Origin: Sporothrix humicola
Lineage: Eukaryota > Ascomycota > Sordariomycetes > Ophiostomatales > Ophiostomataceae
NCBI GenBank assembly: GCA_021396245.1
Contig: WNYE01000089.1
Coordinates: 62,001-126,000 of the forward strand
Direction of reading: 5' to 3'
DNA length: 64,000 nt
Shown: positions 22,133 through 32,853 of the stretch, piece after piece
Position numbering within the stretch: position 1 is the first letter of the stretch
Layout of the letters: every line of letters begins with the position of its first letter
Made by a program: the position numbers and the translations under genes
The notes under the pieces: generated by a model
Databases searched by the model: none
Seen by the model: only the letters and a program-made list of their open reading frames with translations
What the model was told of the DNA's origin: nothing

Positions 22133-23842
22133 TCACTCTTCTCTCGGGCCCTCGAAATGAAGCGTCATTCTCTGCAGCAGCAGGCCCTCTGCCGGTTTCG
22201 ACTCTTTGCTGCCCGGCACCTCGCTGACAATCTCGCGGATCCGGCGCAGCACCTCCTCCGCCTCCTGCTCGGTCGCTTGCTTCCTGCCCCCTTTCAAGGA
22301 CTTGCGCATCAGGCGGATCTCGACGAACATGCCTTTTGCCAGGAAATTGCGGAAGGTTTTGAGGCGGTGGCCCAGGTCGTGCGGGTCAATGGCCCAGTTG
22401 AGCTCGAGCTCCTTGCTCCTGTTTTTCAGCTTCTTGGCGGCCTTTTCCCGCTCCTTCTCTGTTTGCTTCTCCTTTTGCATCCTCTCAATGGCCCCCTGGG
22501 TGGCGGCTTCGAGATCGACAATGGCGCAGACGGGGTAGTGCTTCCGCAGCTCTTGGAACTTGGCTTTGACCGCCTCGTCAGGGCCCGCCTCGGCCATGAT
22601 GGTCTCGGTCTTTGCAAGCCGTTCCCGGACCTTCTCCTCGGAGTCCATCATTGGCTGCAGCTCGCTCCAGAGTTCCGGCTCGACCTCGGACATGTCTCTC
22701 TCCTCCGACGTCGGCCACATCAGCATGATGAGGCTGTGTGTCTGGGGGTTGAGGGAGCTCAGAATGTCCTGGATGGACTGCGGTTCGCTCAGACTGCCGT
22801 CCCCTTGCCGCACCAGCGCGTGGCTGAACAGCCTGCCGAGCAATTGGCCGTTCGGTGTCTGGTTCAGCCGTTCGCGAACAGCCGCAGCCGCAGCTCTGGC
22901 CTGTGTTTGTTGCTCTCGCAGCTTCCGCTGTTCCATGGGTTCTGAGACGGCCGTTTTGCCGATTCTTTCGCCGGTTGTGGCATCTCTGGGGCCATAGACA
23001 CGTGGCCCGCTATAGCTATACTCATCGTCGCCGTACGACTGTTGGGGGGATGATTCCTCAGGGTTTCTCCGCTGAAATTTCTTGGGAGGTCTTCTGGGAG
23101 ATCTTTCTAGGGTTTTTTCTTGGGGCTTTTCTTGGGTGTTGAATGATGCTTCAAAGGCGTCCCAAGAGGAGGAGCCCGGCAGAGCTTCAGACTTTACTAG
23201 AGGTTCAGCGTATTCTTCAGCCGAGAACTCAGGGGACTGTTGAGCTCGAGGTTCCCCGAATTCTCGAGGGTTTCGAGAGTCTCGAGGATTTCCATATCCC
23301 GGCTGGTTTCCATAACGAGGAGCGCCAGAGCCAGGGGTTCTTTGGTTGTAGCGCTGATTGTAGCCGCCTTGATTGTAGCCACCTTGATTGTAGCCACCTT
23401 GGTTGTAGCTGCCTTGGTTGTATCCGCCTTGGTTGTAGCCGCCCGACCGTTGAGCCCCACCCGTCCGATGCTGGTTCTGATACTGATTGTGTCCGGGACG
23501 GTGGTGGCCAGCAGGATGCCGTGCGGGAGGGTGGTGTCCAGGGCGCGGCGGTGGTCGAGGAGGCCCATATGACGGAGCTCTGGACGGTGCTCCGGGCTGC
23601 GGGTTGTTAGGGTGTGCCGGACGAGTGGGGTGTGGCGGCCGAGGCGCCAAGAAGCCACGCCTTGACTGTGAGGTCTGGTCTGTCGATTTGCCGCTGATTT
23701 GTCGTCGTCCGTGAACAAAGGATTGTGTCGTCGTCGCAATGTAGCCGTGGCTAGACAGAACACGCGACCGGCTGGGCCCCGAGCCCGTCGAAAAGACCCG
23801 GCCCAGCGCCGTCGCCGGCGAGAAAACAGCGGTAGCCTTCAT
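22133..23842 (-). CDS. Mitochondrial translation initiation factor IF-3 (Aim23-like)
   Basis: A single exon of 569 residues. It should keep mitochondrial ribosomal subunits apart and proof-read start-codon pairing in the matrix. The N-terminus (first ~50 residues: Arg, Ser and Thr, few acids) is a plausible mitochondrial presequence. Residues about 62-180 are Pro/Gly/Tyr/Asn/Gln-rich and include a tandem pentapeptide repeat (separate entry). The conserved part is C-terminal: the alpha/beta IF3-C domain at about residues 465-550, with ELELNWAIDPHDLGHRLKTF, FLAKGMFVEIRLM and the following ATEQEAEEVLRRIRE. The N-terminal IF3 domain is diverged, as is usual for fungal mtIF3. The gene is head-to-head with IMP1, only 317 bp away. 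Confident as IF3; the disordered middle is lineage-specific. Confidence 0.85.
   Translation of the reverse strand: MKATAVFSPATALGRVFSTGSGPSRSRVLSSHGYIATTTQSFVHGRRQISGKSTDQTSQSRRGFLAPRPPHPTRPAHPNNPQPGAPSRAPSYGPPRPPPRPGHHPPARHPAGHHRPGHNQYQNQHRTGGAQRSGGYNQGGYNQGSYNQGGYNQGGYNQGGYNQRYNQRTPGSGAPRYGNQPGYGNPRDSRNPREFGEPRAQQSPEFSAEEYAEPLVKSEALPGSSSWDAFEASFNTQEKPQEKTLERSPRRPPKKFQRRNPEESSPQQSYGDDEYSYSGPRVYGPRDATTGERIGKTAVSEPMEQRKLREQQTQARAAAAAVRERLNQTPNGQLLGRLFSHALVRQGDGSLSEPQSIQDILSSLNPQTHSLIMLMWPTSEERDMSEVEPELWSELQPMMDSEEKVRERLAKTETIMAEAGPDEAVKAKFQELRKHYPVCAIVDLEAATQGAIERMQKEKQTEKEREKAAKKLKNRSKELELNWAIDPHDLGHRLKTFRNFLAKGMFVEIRLMRKSLKGGRKQATEQEAEEVLRRIREIVSEVPGSKESKPAEGLLLQRMTLHFEGPREE
23342..23443 (-). 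repeat. Tandem 15-bp repeat encoding GGYNQ-type pentapeptides in mtIF3
   Basis: Six full 15-bp units and a shortened seventh encode GGYNQ, GGYNQ, GSYNQ, GGYNQ, GGYNQ, GGYNQ, RYNQ (residues 134-167). Units are nearly identical at the DNA level, so the copy number is probably variable. The repeat resembles Tyr/Gln/Gly/Asn repeats found in prion-like proteins. Confidence 0.95.
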
Positions 23843-24159
23843 GGTGGGCCGCCGTAAGTAAAGGATTGTCGGACTTATCGAGTTCGTCGAGGGGTCAGAT
23901 GTTGTTGCGATCCCCTATGTTGACGGCTCGTAGTTGGACGAAGAATTTTAGCGGCTCCAAGGTTCACCAATTGGCAGTTGCTTGGTCGTAGGAAGCTGCC
24001 ACCGACAGGCGGAGAAAGTGGTGTGTGGAGCTCAAATGACTAAGCCGAGCTACAGCTACCGCACCGCAAAATACCTTCTCACACCACATTCACCACCCCT
24101 CTGACGACATTGACGATAACTTCTTCACCCAGTCTCACCACACTCTTCTGTAACAGGAG
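23843..24159. promoter_or_regulatory. Short bidirectional promoter between mtIF3 and IMP1
   Basis: Only 317 bp separate the two start codons, which face away from each other. Both products act in mitochondria. The half next to IMP1 is C/A-rich. No TATA box was identified. Confidence 0.6.
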
Positions 24160-24703
24160 ATGTCCTTTTTTACTCGCGCATTTTACGGCCACCCGGGCCG
24201 CTGGGCCATTGGCACCGCCAAAACGCTGGCGTTTGCGCACATTGTCTGGACCTACGGCTACAGCATCGGCCCGGCCTCGGGCCCCAGCATGTTGCCCACT
24301 TTCTCGGTCGCCGGCGACTGGCTCCTCGTGGCCAAGCGGTTCCGCGGCGGGCGCGATGTGCGCGTGGGCGACCTGGTGGTGTACCGGATCCCCGTGGAGC
24401 CGGCAGACGAGGCGGTCAAGCGGGTCATGGGCATGCCGGGCGACTATGTGCTTGTCAACTCGCCCGAAGGCCAGAGTGATTTGATGATCCAGGTAGGACT
24501 CCGTTCCCGCAAAGACTGTTTTATTAGCTCCGCTGACAGCTTAGGTCCCCCAAGGACACTGCTTTTTGGTCGGCGACAATTTGCCGGCATCAAGAGACTC
24601 TCGAACGTTTGGCCCAGTCCCACTCGGTCTTGTCCGTGGAAAAGTGATTGCCAAGACGTGGGAGTGGATTGAGAACCCCATGGACAGCGAGGCTCCCGCG
24701 TGA
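24160..24703 (+). CDS. IMP1: Mitochondrial inner membrane protease subunit 1
   Basis: Two exons, 24160-24492 and 24545-24703, joined across a 52-nt intron (donor GTAGGA, branch GCTGAC, acceptor TAG; phase 0), give 163 residues. It is a signal-peptidase-like serine protease in the inner membrane that matures proteins sorted to the intermembrane space. The catalytic dyad is visible: Ser43 in SGPSMLPT and Lys87 in DEAVKRVMGMPGD. A hydrophobic segment precedes the serine (about 16-36). The second exon starts VPQGHCFLVGDN and carries the conserved SRDSRTFGPV box. The Imp1 branch is favoured over Imp2 by length and by the VPQGHCF and SRDSR segments. Read through without splicing, the frame loses the C-terminal box, so the intron is needed. 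Confidence 0.92.
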
Positions 24704-25865
24704 AACCCCCGAAGAGACAGGAATCCGGCAGAAGCCTTGATTTCCTATGAACACAAAGACACAACTCCTCTCCAAACCGGACGAGTCGAGAAGAAGAGGC
24801 ATAAGAGGCATTCAAAGTCACGCAAGCCATGAGCCAAAAGACACGGCAGTCTACTAAGAAACGGTTCACGACACACAGCCTACGGACTCAGGATGAAGAT
24901 TCAAATGATCTGATTACATCTGCTAGGGTGGTAACGGCCCCAAGATCATATGGGGGTTGGCTGTTGGGATAGTGTCTGGCAACAATGCTCCCAAGGCCAT
25001 ATCAGGCCAAGAGAAGAGGAGTACTGTCAACCAAACGCAACAATCAGAAACTATGATAAAGAAACGGCAACAGGAACGGGAACAGGCCCCCTTGGTCACC
25101 GACAGTCCAGCCATGATAGTGGTGCAAGATAACAAGAAAGACGAGAACAGGCTGGGGGATTATGCCTGCATTCGTCCAGATGGGGAAGAAGAGAATAACA
25201 AATGACAACAACAACATGGACGAACGTCGAAAATGGATAGATACTAGACAAGGACGGAGAACCATACACTCGTCCAGCCGGTTGCTCCGAATATTGTGCC
25301 CATTGATGAGTTCTCATCTCAAGTAAGAACGGCAATAGAGGCCCAAAACACAGGAGCGTATATAAGAGAATAGAGCTAAGTGAAAAGCAGAGAGAAAAGC
25401 AGAGAGAAAAGCAGAAGAAAATCAACAGGAATTGCGAGAGAATAGGAAATGGTAATGAGTGGTAGGGAATATCAACAGCATGAAAACCGGCAGAAATCAA
25501 AACAAGACCCAGTAGAAAACAGCAAACGCAGGAAATCAAACGCAAACAAAAACAATGGTAGTGCAAATGGTATTGCGCCCTAAACACCGTGCCCTTTGTC
25601 TCTCACCCGTAATAAAATAAAAGAAAACGCAGACACTGGCTGCAAGCAACAGAGCAAAGCAACCGTGGAGACAAGAAAATTAGGCCAATGCGAGGGTATC
25701 CCTTCATGCTCGGCGGTCTGTAGAACGTATAGTAAGGCGGGGTTGGTGAATCGTATGATATAATATGTCAAGGTCGAATTGTAATGAAGAGGTCCGCCGA
25801 GGGTGAGAAGAGAAGAGGAAGAAGTAGTGCGGTAGTGGTGGTCGTGACGACCAAAGTCGAGCCCC
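24704..25865. other. Intergenic between convergent IMP1 and VAC8 genes
   Basis: About 1.2 kb, A-rich on the plus strand. A three-fold short repeat of an AAGCAGAGAGA type lies at about 25383-25415. No coding potential was recognised. The VAC8 3' untranslated region must lie at its right end. Confidence 0.6.
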
Positions 25866-27600
25866 TTAACCCTCGATATGGGACTTGGGGTTGTTCTGTC
25901 CGAGCAGCTCGAGGCATCGCTGTGACAGGTTGACGACTTCGCCCTCGTCGTCCTCCTCGTACTCATTGTCCGAGCCGATCGGACGGTTGGCAATCTGCTT
26001 GACAACCTCGACAATCTCGTCCGACTTGGCAATCAGGTTCATCAGCCGCTTGTCCTCAGACTCCAGCAGCTGCAGAAGCGTCCATATCGCAATGTGCTGG
26101 AACGTCGCGTCACCGCTGGCCAAGAACCGGCTCAAGTAGCCATGGATGCCGCCGCTGGGCTCCGGCCAGTACTGGATAAACATAGAGTAGTCGCCCACTT
26201 TGGACGACAGGTTGCCCATTGCCGCCGCGCTGTTGCCCTGCACCTCGATGCTGGAGGACTGGGTCAGCGGAATAAGGACATCAAACACACCAAGGCCAAG
26301 CAGATGCATTTTGAGCTCGTCGCTAAGAGCCAAGACGGCGATCGCGGCGGTCATCTCCGACTGCACGTTGACGGGTACATCCAGAACCAGCTGCTTGCAC
26401 TTTTGCACTGCACCGGCCTCGAGCACGAGCGCCTTGTTGCGGTCTGAGCTGGCTGCCAGGTTGCGCAGCGTCGAAATCGCGTGGCACTGGATCTCCTCGT
26501 TGTCGGTCGACCCCAACAATTCCACCAGCGGCTTCAAGAAGCCCGCCTCGATAATGGGCGACTCATTCATGGGGTGGATCGAGATGTTGCGAATGCACGC
26601 CACAGCCGACAGGATAAGCGGCAGGTAGGTGGATTGGAGGAGACGGAGCAGCGGCGGCAGGCCCGACGCGCGGACAATATCGAGCTGGTACTTCTCGTCC
26701 GAGGCCAGGTTGCGGAGAGCCAGAGCGGCCTGGCACTGAACCTTGGGCGATGAAGAGTCCATCAGGTTGACGAGCGACTGCACCAGCTTGGGCTCAGTCT
26801 GGGCCAGTTTCCGGCGGTTGTTGGCATCGACGGCAATGTTGCTGAGAGCTGTGGTGCAGTAGTACTGGACGTCGACGTCGGGTGACGACAGAAGTTGCAC
26901 AAGCACGGGGAGCGCGCCGGCGTTGACGAGCTGTTGGCGATTTTCGTCGGAATGTGTCATGTTGAGCAGGGCGCCGGTAGCGTTGCGCTGAACCCGCATG
27001 TCGCGGGACTTAGCGAGGCGGGTGAGGGGGCCAAGGGCACCGGAGCGGGCGATCTTGGCCTTGTTGTCTTCGTGAGTAGCGAGGTTCGTGATGCAGCCAA
27101 CAGCATTGCATTGCACCTCCACGTTAGGAGAGAGCATTTGGCGCTTGAGCGGGTTAAGACCGCCCAGGTCGACAATCAGAACCTTATTTGCAGCTGGGTG
27201 TGTCAGTTTTGTCAAAAACAGGAAAATAAGGAAAAAAACAGGAGCTGGGTTGCTTCAAGTCGGGCCGGACGCACTGTTAACGGCCAAGTTGCCGAGAGCG
27301 GCACTGGCTGCCCGCTGGACCTCGAGGTCAGGGCTCTGGAGGAGGAAAAGGATGGGTTCGAGGGTATCACGGTCGACTTCGCGGACATCTGATATAGTTA
27401 GCATTATGTTTGCCACTCTGACTCAAAAGCTATCGCCGTACCTCTCTCTGTGATTTCGGCAAATGTCAAGCTAGCACTGCGTTGCAGGTCAATGTTGTCG
27501 GAGTAGACGAGGGTGGTGAGAGCCCGGAGCGGCTCGCCGGAGAAGAAGTCAGTTTCATTCCGCTAGATTGTTAGCATCGACAAAGATCAAGACATGTAAC

Positions 27601-27660
<60 letters not shown>

Positions 27661-27891
27661 AGCAAAGAAAAGTCGACGCACGTTTTCAAGGTATTGCAAA
27701 AGGTCGGCTACGGCCTCGCGTTCGCTATCTGCGAGGACGGGCTCGTACAGGCCATCGCGGGATTTGCCTAAATTGAAAAGTCAGTAATCGGACGCCCGCT
27801 TTTCAAGGGTCCAAAATAGAAACCAGGAGCTGAAATGCTGAAATGAATGAATGGCCGTACCTCCGCAGCACTGCGAGCTGCAGATGCCCAT
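25866..27891 (-). CDS. VAC8: Vac8, armadillo-repeat vacuolar membrane protein
   Basis: Five exons on the minus strand: 27891-27861, 27767-27682, 27562-27442, 27388-27275 and 27193-25866. They give 559 residues, the usual length in filamentous fungi. Exon 1 encodes only MGICSSQCCG plus one base. It holds all lipidation sites: Gly2 with Ser6 fits N-myristoylation, and Cys4, Cys8 and Cys9 fit palmitoylation. Armadillo repeats fill about residues 40-500 (for example VQRAASAALGNLAVN and VQCNAVGCITNLATH), and the C-terminus ends in ELLGQNNPKSHIEG. Vac8 anchors the nucleus-vacuole junction (with Nvj1), the Cvt/autophagy factor Atg13 and vacuole-inheritance adaptors such as Vac17. All four introns have GTRCG-type donors, and CTAAC or CTGAC branch sites were seen in introns 2 to 4. 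Intron 2 carries a long homopolymer (separate entry). Confidence 0.95.
27606..27659. repeat. 54-nt poly-A tract inside VAC8 intron 2 (poly-T in the transcript)
   Basis: An uninterrupted run of A on the plus strand lies between exons 2 and 3 of VAC8. In the pre-mRNA it is a poly-U tract between donor and branch site. The real length is probably variable and may be misjudged by sequencing. Confidence 0.95.
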
Positions 27892-29762
27892 CGCGGCGGT
27901 CGTCTAGGATCGAAGTCTATCGAGTTTCGAAGCGATTACACGCTGTTGTGTCGGCGATGCTAGAGGAGATAAAAGAAGAGAGATTGTGGTCGTGGTCGGA
28001 AAAATTCGAATCCTCGATGCAGGGGAGCTGTGATTGAGGAGATTGTCGAGAATCGGAGAAATGAAGAGCTGGTGTCGAAGCAGAGAATAGGGTTGTCGTC
28101 GCGTTCCCTTGAGAAACTGTTTGTTCTTGGCCGGTTGGGCGATGCTGATGATCCAAAGAACCAGTTGGATCAGACGTCGAAGAAAAGAAGGATAGGAAAG
28201 GGAAGGTTTGATGACAAGAAGGAATGGGCGAAAGTCGAAGGTCGGGAAAGCAAAAAGGACGAGAGGCGAAATGAAAAGGCGAGAGAAGCGACACAAACAA
28301 CACACGAAATGAGAAACAAGGTCCAAGAAGAAGGAGAAGAAGTCAAAAGAGGAAAAGGGCCGTGATGGGAAGAAGGGGAGAAAGGTCAAAAGAAAGGCAC
28401 GTCGGCAGGGATGGAGATGGGAGATGACGTGTGGGTTGGAGAGAAAGAAAGCAGAAAAGAGACGACACAGAGAGGAGAAGGTTGTGTGTGTTTTTCGTTG
28501 CCTGTGATCCCGACTGCTCCTTCTCTGAGACCTTTGCTCTTTCCGTTCTTCGTGGGGAATGGGCAAATGAGACAGCGAGAAGATGGGCAAGAGCGAGGCG
28601 GACGGGGCGACTCTGCTATGACGGGGCGACGTTCAGGGCAGGCGGCGGCGAGTTTAGCACCAAAAGCACAAAAACAACACGAGAAAGATAGGTGCCTGGG
28701 CAAAAAGCATGGGCAAAATGGGCTACACTAGCGCGTCCGCTTTTGCATAGCAGAACACAGTCACCGCCAAAACAGTAGACAGCTCCTCATTTCAGAACTC
28801 CAAAAAGGCAGGCACGGGACTCGCACCTGCTCCATCCTGCCATCCAAAACAAGTCCGTGCTTTCCCAATATCGGGCTCTGTGGGGCTCTCTTTCCTCTCT
28901 TTTCAGGCTTGTGGTACTTGGATCTAGGCGCTGATCGGCGCCAAAAGGTCTGTATCTTTGTTTCCACCGAAGAGACCAAGCGACGGAGCAACCAGGATGC
29001 GAGAAGGAGCTTAATCACTGCCAACTCCAGTTAGGCTGCCCTTTTTCGCAGGAGAAACGACAGGCTCAGGCACCAAAAGACGCCAAACAAGCAAGGGGCG
29101 TGCGATAGGCGCTTACAATAGCTGTAAAAGGACTGGGCTGCGACTTCCCCATGGTTGCTCTTTCCTTATCACCATCGTTATGATCCTAACTATGCATCAC
29201 TTTTGCCTCTGAAGAAAGAGCGATTCGTGCGTAGAAACGATACGAAATCATAGTCACGTGTATTGTTTTACATATCATAGATATAAGTATTCACATATGC
29301 TTGAAGATATCTTGCAATTTAAAATAAATGGTGGTGGCATTCAATCTATTATTCTGGTCCAAGTGAAAACAAAAATGTTCAAATAAAAACATTTGACAAA
29401 AAATTAAAAATCAAAATGAAAATCGTGCAAAAATAACAAAATGTGTGCAAATGTTTGAAAATGATAAAGAATCGCAAAAATATGAAAACACCTGCCGCAT
29501 ACAGTCGAAAATAATAACAAAAATCATGAGTGCAAAAATAAATGACACACCCTCTTCCAAAAAGACAAAAGACATGGCTCAAGATGCGAAAACATCAGAC
29601 ATTCTGTCGTGAAAATGAAAAAGGTGGAGGCCGTGAATGGAAGAAAAACAAATGAGGGAGAATGAAAAAAAAGGGTAAGGAAAATATGAAAATGACAGTA
29701 AAGAAAGATGAGAGAAGATTGACGAGACACACGCACGCCATGATGCCGATGCTGTCCTACCC
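27892..29762. other. Intergenic: VAC8 upstream region and F-BAR gene 3' flank
   Basis: About 1.9 kb. Read on the minus strand, the part next to VAC8 (to about 28500) is C/T-rich, like a promoter or long leader. The part at 29200-29720 is AT-rich 3' flank of the F-BAR gene. A tRNA-like segment near 28790-28870 was examined and rejected. No gene seen. Confidence 0.6.
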
Positions 29763-32700
29763 TCACAGTGGCTGCAGGTAGTTGCTGGGCACCAGCCCGA
29801 CCTGACCGTCGCCGTTGGGGCTGCCGTGCACCGTTGCCTCCCACCAACCGTCGTCCTGGTGGCGCAAGACGGCAAGAATATCGCCCTTTGCGAAACCAAG
29901 CTCCTCTGGGATGGCCGCCTGGTAGACATACAATGCGCGTGCTGGACTGTTAGTAGGTGTGACAAAACAGATAAAAAGACATGTAGGATAGGGACTGTAG
30001 GACTTACCAAAATGCATAATCGGACGACCGTCACGAGTAAACTGCAGGTTCTCGCCAATGCTCTTGCTCCCCCGCGACGACCGCATCGAACCACCACCGC
30101 CACCGCCCTCATAGAGACCCATGGCGCGCGAGTTGGAGTTGCTAGTTCCAGGCCGGCTGGTGCTACCGCCACGGCTGCGCTGAGACCCATAGCCATCATC
30201 GCCTCCATAGGGTGACTGGGCTCCGTTGTTGTGGTTGGCCATGCTGCTACGTGGCCGACCAGGCTGCTCGGCCCGGTAAGGCGATGGAGATGCTGCCCGC
30301 GACATGTTCGACATATTGTTGGGACAGGCGTTGCGGGAGTAGTACTGGTCCGAAGGCCTGTTCGGTGGCTGCTGTTGCTGCTGCTGGCGTGATGGCGGGC
30401 GGCTGGCATAGGGGTTGGGAGATGCTGACCGGTGGTTCATGCGTGGGTCAGGCTGCTGCTGTCTGGGCGGCTGTTGCTGCTGCTGGTGCATTGCGGCCGA
30501 AGTCCCTGGCCGCGGCGACGCACTACGTCTCGGGGCGGGGGAGGCGGCACGCGGGATGTCATAGCTGTTGCGAGTGCCCTGCCGTGACGGCGAGGCAGCG
30601 TAGCCACCACTGGGGCCAGCACCGGCACCACCCTGTTGGTACTCGTTGTTGGTCGGGCTGAACATGCTGCGGGTCTGCTGGACAAACTTCTGCGAAGTCT
30701 GCTTCATGGCCTTCGACGTTACAGCCGGCGACGGGACGCCGAGACGCTGGACCTGCTGGTCATAGGATGGTGGAGGCGTGCCACGCATACCGGCGGCAAC
30801 TGCACTGTTCTTGGCAAACTGGTTGGGGCGAGATCCGGGCGCGGGCGTTGCAATGCCGTGGTAGTGATCGGCCGACACACGCACCGAAGCTTGCTTGCCC
30901 AGCGTCACGCCCTTGAGCTCAGCCAGTGCCAACGCAATCGGGTCATCATCAGCTGCTTCTGGCTCGGCGTTCTGCGGCGCATTGCCGCCACCAGCACGGC
31001 GATCCGGAGTCGACACGGCAAAGACATTCTGGCCAACGTTGAGGGCGAGGCTGGCGTTGGCATCAATGGGATCGGGGCTGGCTGTGCGCTCGTGCTGCAC
31101 CAGCTGGTGCTGCGACTTTGTGTGCTGGTGACCGCCACCATAGACAGATCCACGGCCGTTGTTGCTGGACGGGTTTGGTGACTGGGCCGCCTGCTGCGGG
31201 TGCCATGTGTTTCTGTGTGAAGCGTTGGAGCTCGTGGAGATGTCCTTTGTGCTCTTGCGGCGGAAGGGGCTGTGGTTCTGGAAGAAGCCGCTCTTCTTCT
31301 TCATGACCTTCTCATCAATGGGAACCATGGTGTTGGGGGGTTCGGCCTTCACCGGCGAAACCTTGCCGCTCGGGAGCTCTTGGCTCGAGTAGGGCGTCAG
31401 GTTGGAGAGGTCGCTGTGGGAGTCACGGCTGGATGGCCGGCCAGATGTGGCGGCGCTGTTTGAGCTCAGCTGCGAACCCAGGTCCGACTGCGGGCCGCCA
31501 TTGTTAGTGCGGCACAGCATCGTCATGCCATCCATAGGGTAAGGGTCGTGCGGAACAGGAGCAAAGTCGTTCGGGTCGTATGGCGGCATGTCGTTGGCCG
31601 CATGGTGCTGCTGCTGCTGGATCTGCTTTTGCTGTTGCTGCTGGATCTGGCGCGGCGTTGCCTGAGAGTATTCGGAGGGTGGTGCACGCTGGGCAACGGT
31701 TGCTGGCACTTGTGCCTTGTGAGGAGTGGTGGGCTCAACAATCTCGTGGCCCATATCACGAGCAAGAGCCGAGTTCGGGTCGTGGTGCGACTCATAGGTC
31801 GATGGCTGAGGCGACGAGGTACGGTAGGCGGGGTTGATGCTGCGAGGGAACTGAGCCACCGAGTAGTCGTCCTCCGAGGCCTCAGACTGCGAGTCGAGGT
31901 CACCACGGCAGAAGTTGATGTACTTGGGCGGGTCAGGGATCTCTTGGCCTGTGCCACGTTCGCGGATGAAGCTTGTAATATCCTTTTCGACCTCGAGCTT
32001 CTCGAGAGACAGGCGGATCTTCTCGCACGATGAGTCGTCGCTAACACACACCGTGGACGAGATGTTGGCAAACGACCACAGGCTGCTCTTTGTGAAGTCG
32101 AGTCGCTCCTCCTCGAGATCCTGGAACTTGTCGGCCGCGGCCTTCCACTCACGGTTCCAACGGGCCGTCGTCTCCTCGAGGATCTTGACAGCGTTCTCAT
32201 ACTCGGTGTTGGACGTGGCCACGCTGATCTGTGTCTTCTCGAGCTTGGCCTTGTTCTTGCGCTCCTCCTGGCCCATGACCATGTGGCCCTGGGCGAGGTA
32301 GCCCTTGATCTTGAGACATTCCTGCTCGTAACGGTCGCGGGTCTTGTTGACCTGCTGTGTCTGCTGCGTCTTGACCTTGTGCAGCTTCTCGATGCTGTTT
32401 TGCACAATCTTGCGCCGTTCCTTCATGGCTCCTGCAAATGCAGCCAGCGGTTCCTCCAGCTCGGTCTTCATCTGTGCGGCAATCGACTGGTGTTGCTTGG
32501 CCATCGACTCGACTTCGCCGCGCATGACGTCGAGAGACTGCTTGACGCCGCCCATCTCTTGCGACCCCAGCGGCTTACGGCAGAGCGATAGTAGTTTGCG
32601 GGCATATTCGTCTTCAATCGAGGCACGGGCGTTGTAGAATGCTCGCAGCTCATCGCATGTCTGTTTGGCGCCTGCCATGCGCTCGAGGAGAGGACCGACG

Positions 32701-32853
32701 CCAGCATCGTCCTTGCCCCAGAAGTTGTTGGCAACTGAGCTGATGTTAGTAAAGGTCGATCGAGATATCACCATGACGTCTGATGTATCGAAAACCATCT
32801 CTCAACTTACACGACAGAGCCACAGTCGGCCCTTCGGCTGCCGGTGTCAACAT
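29763..32853 (-). CDS. F-BAR and SH3 domain protein of the Cdc15/Imp2/Hof1 group
   Basis: Three exons: 32853-32811, 32734-30008 and 29941-29763; 982 residues. Exon 1 encodes just MLTPAAEGPTVALS and joins (phase 1) to FANNFWGKDDAG, the usual F-BAR opening. The 76-nt first intron has a GTAAGT donor and TACTAAC branch site. An ATG at 32798 inside it would give a longer open frame but an atypical N-terminus. The second intron removes a spurious stretch before the SH3 domain and restores MHFARALYVYQ. F-BAR domain: about residues 15-300. A Ser/Pro/Gln-rich disordered middle includes poly-Gln blocks near 370-390. The SH3 domain is at about 925-982 (ALYVYQ, GWWEA, VPSNYLQPL). These proteins bend membrane and organise the cytokinetic ring and septum. 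Cdc15 versus Imp2 orthology cannot be settled here. Confidence 0.92.

Noticed and set aside
28790..28880. tRNA-like segment on the minus strand with a box-B-like GGTGCGAGTCC and a T-run after it
   Set aside because: A stem GCACGG/CCGTGC can form, but the element is about 60 nt, the box-A-like sequence lies too close to box B, and no anticodon arm can be drawn.
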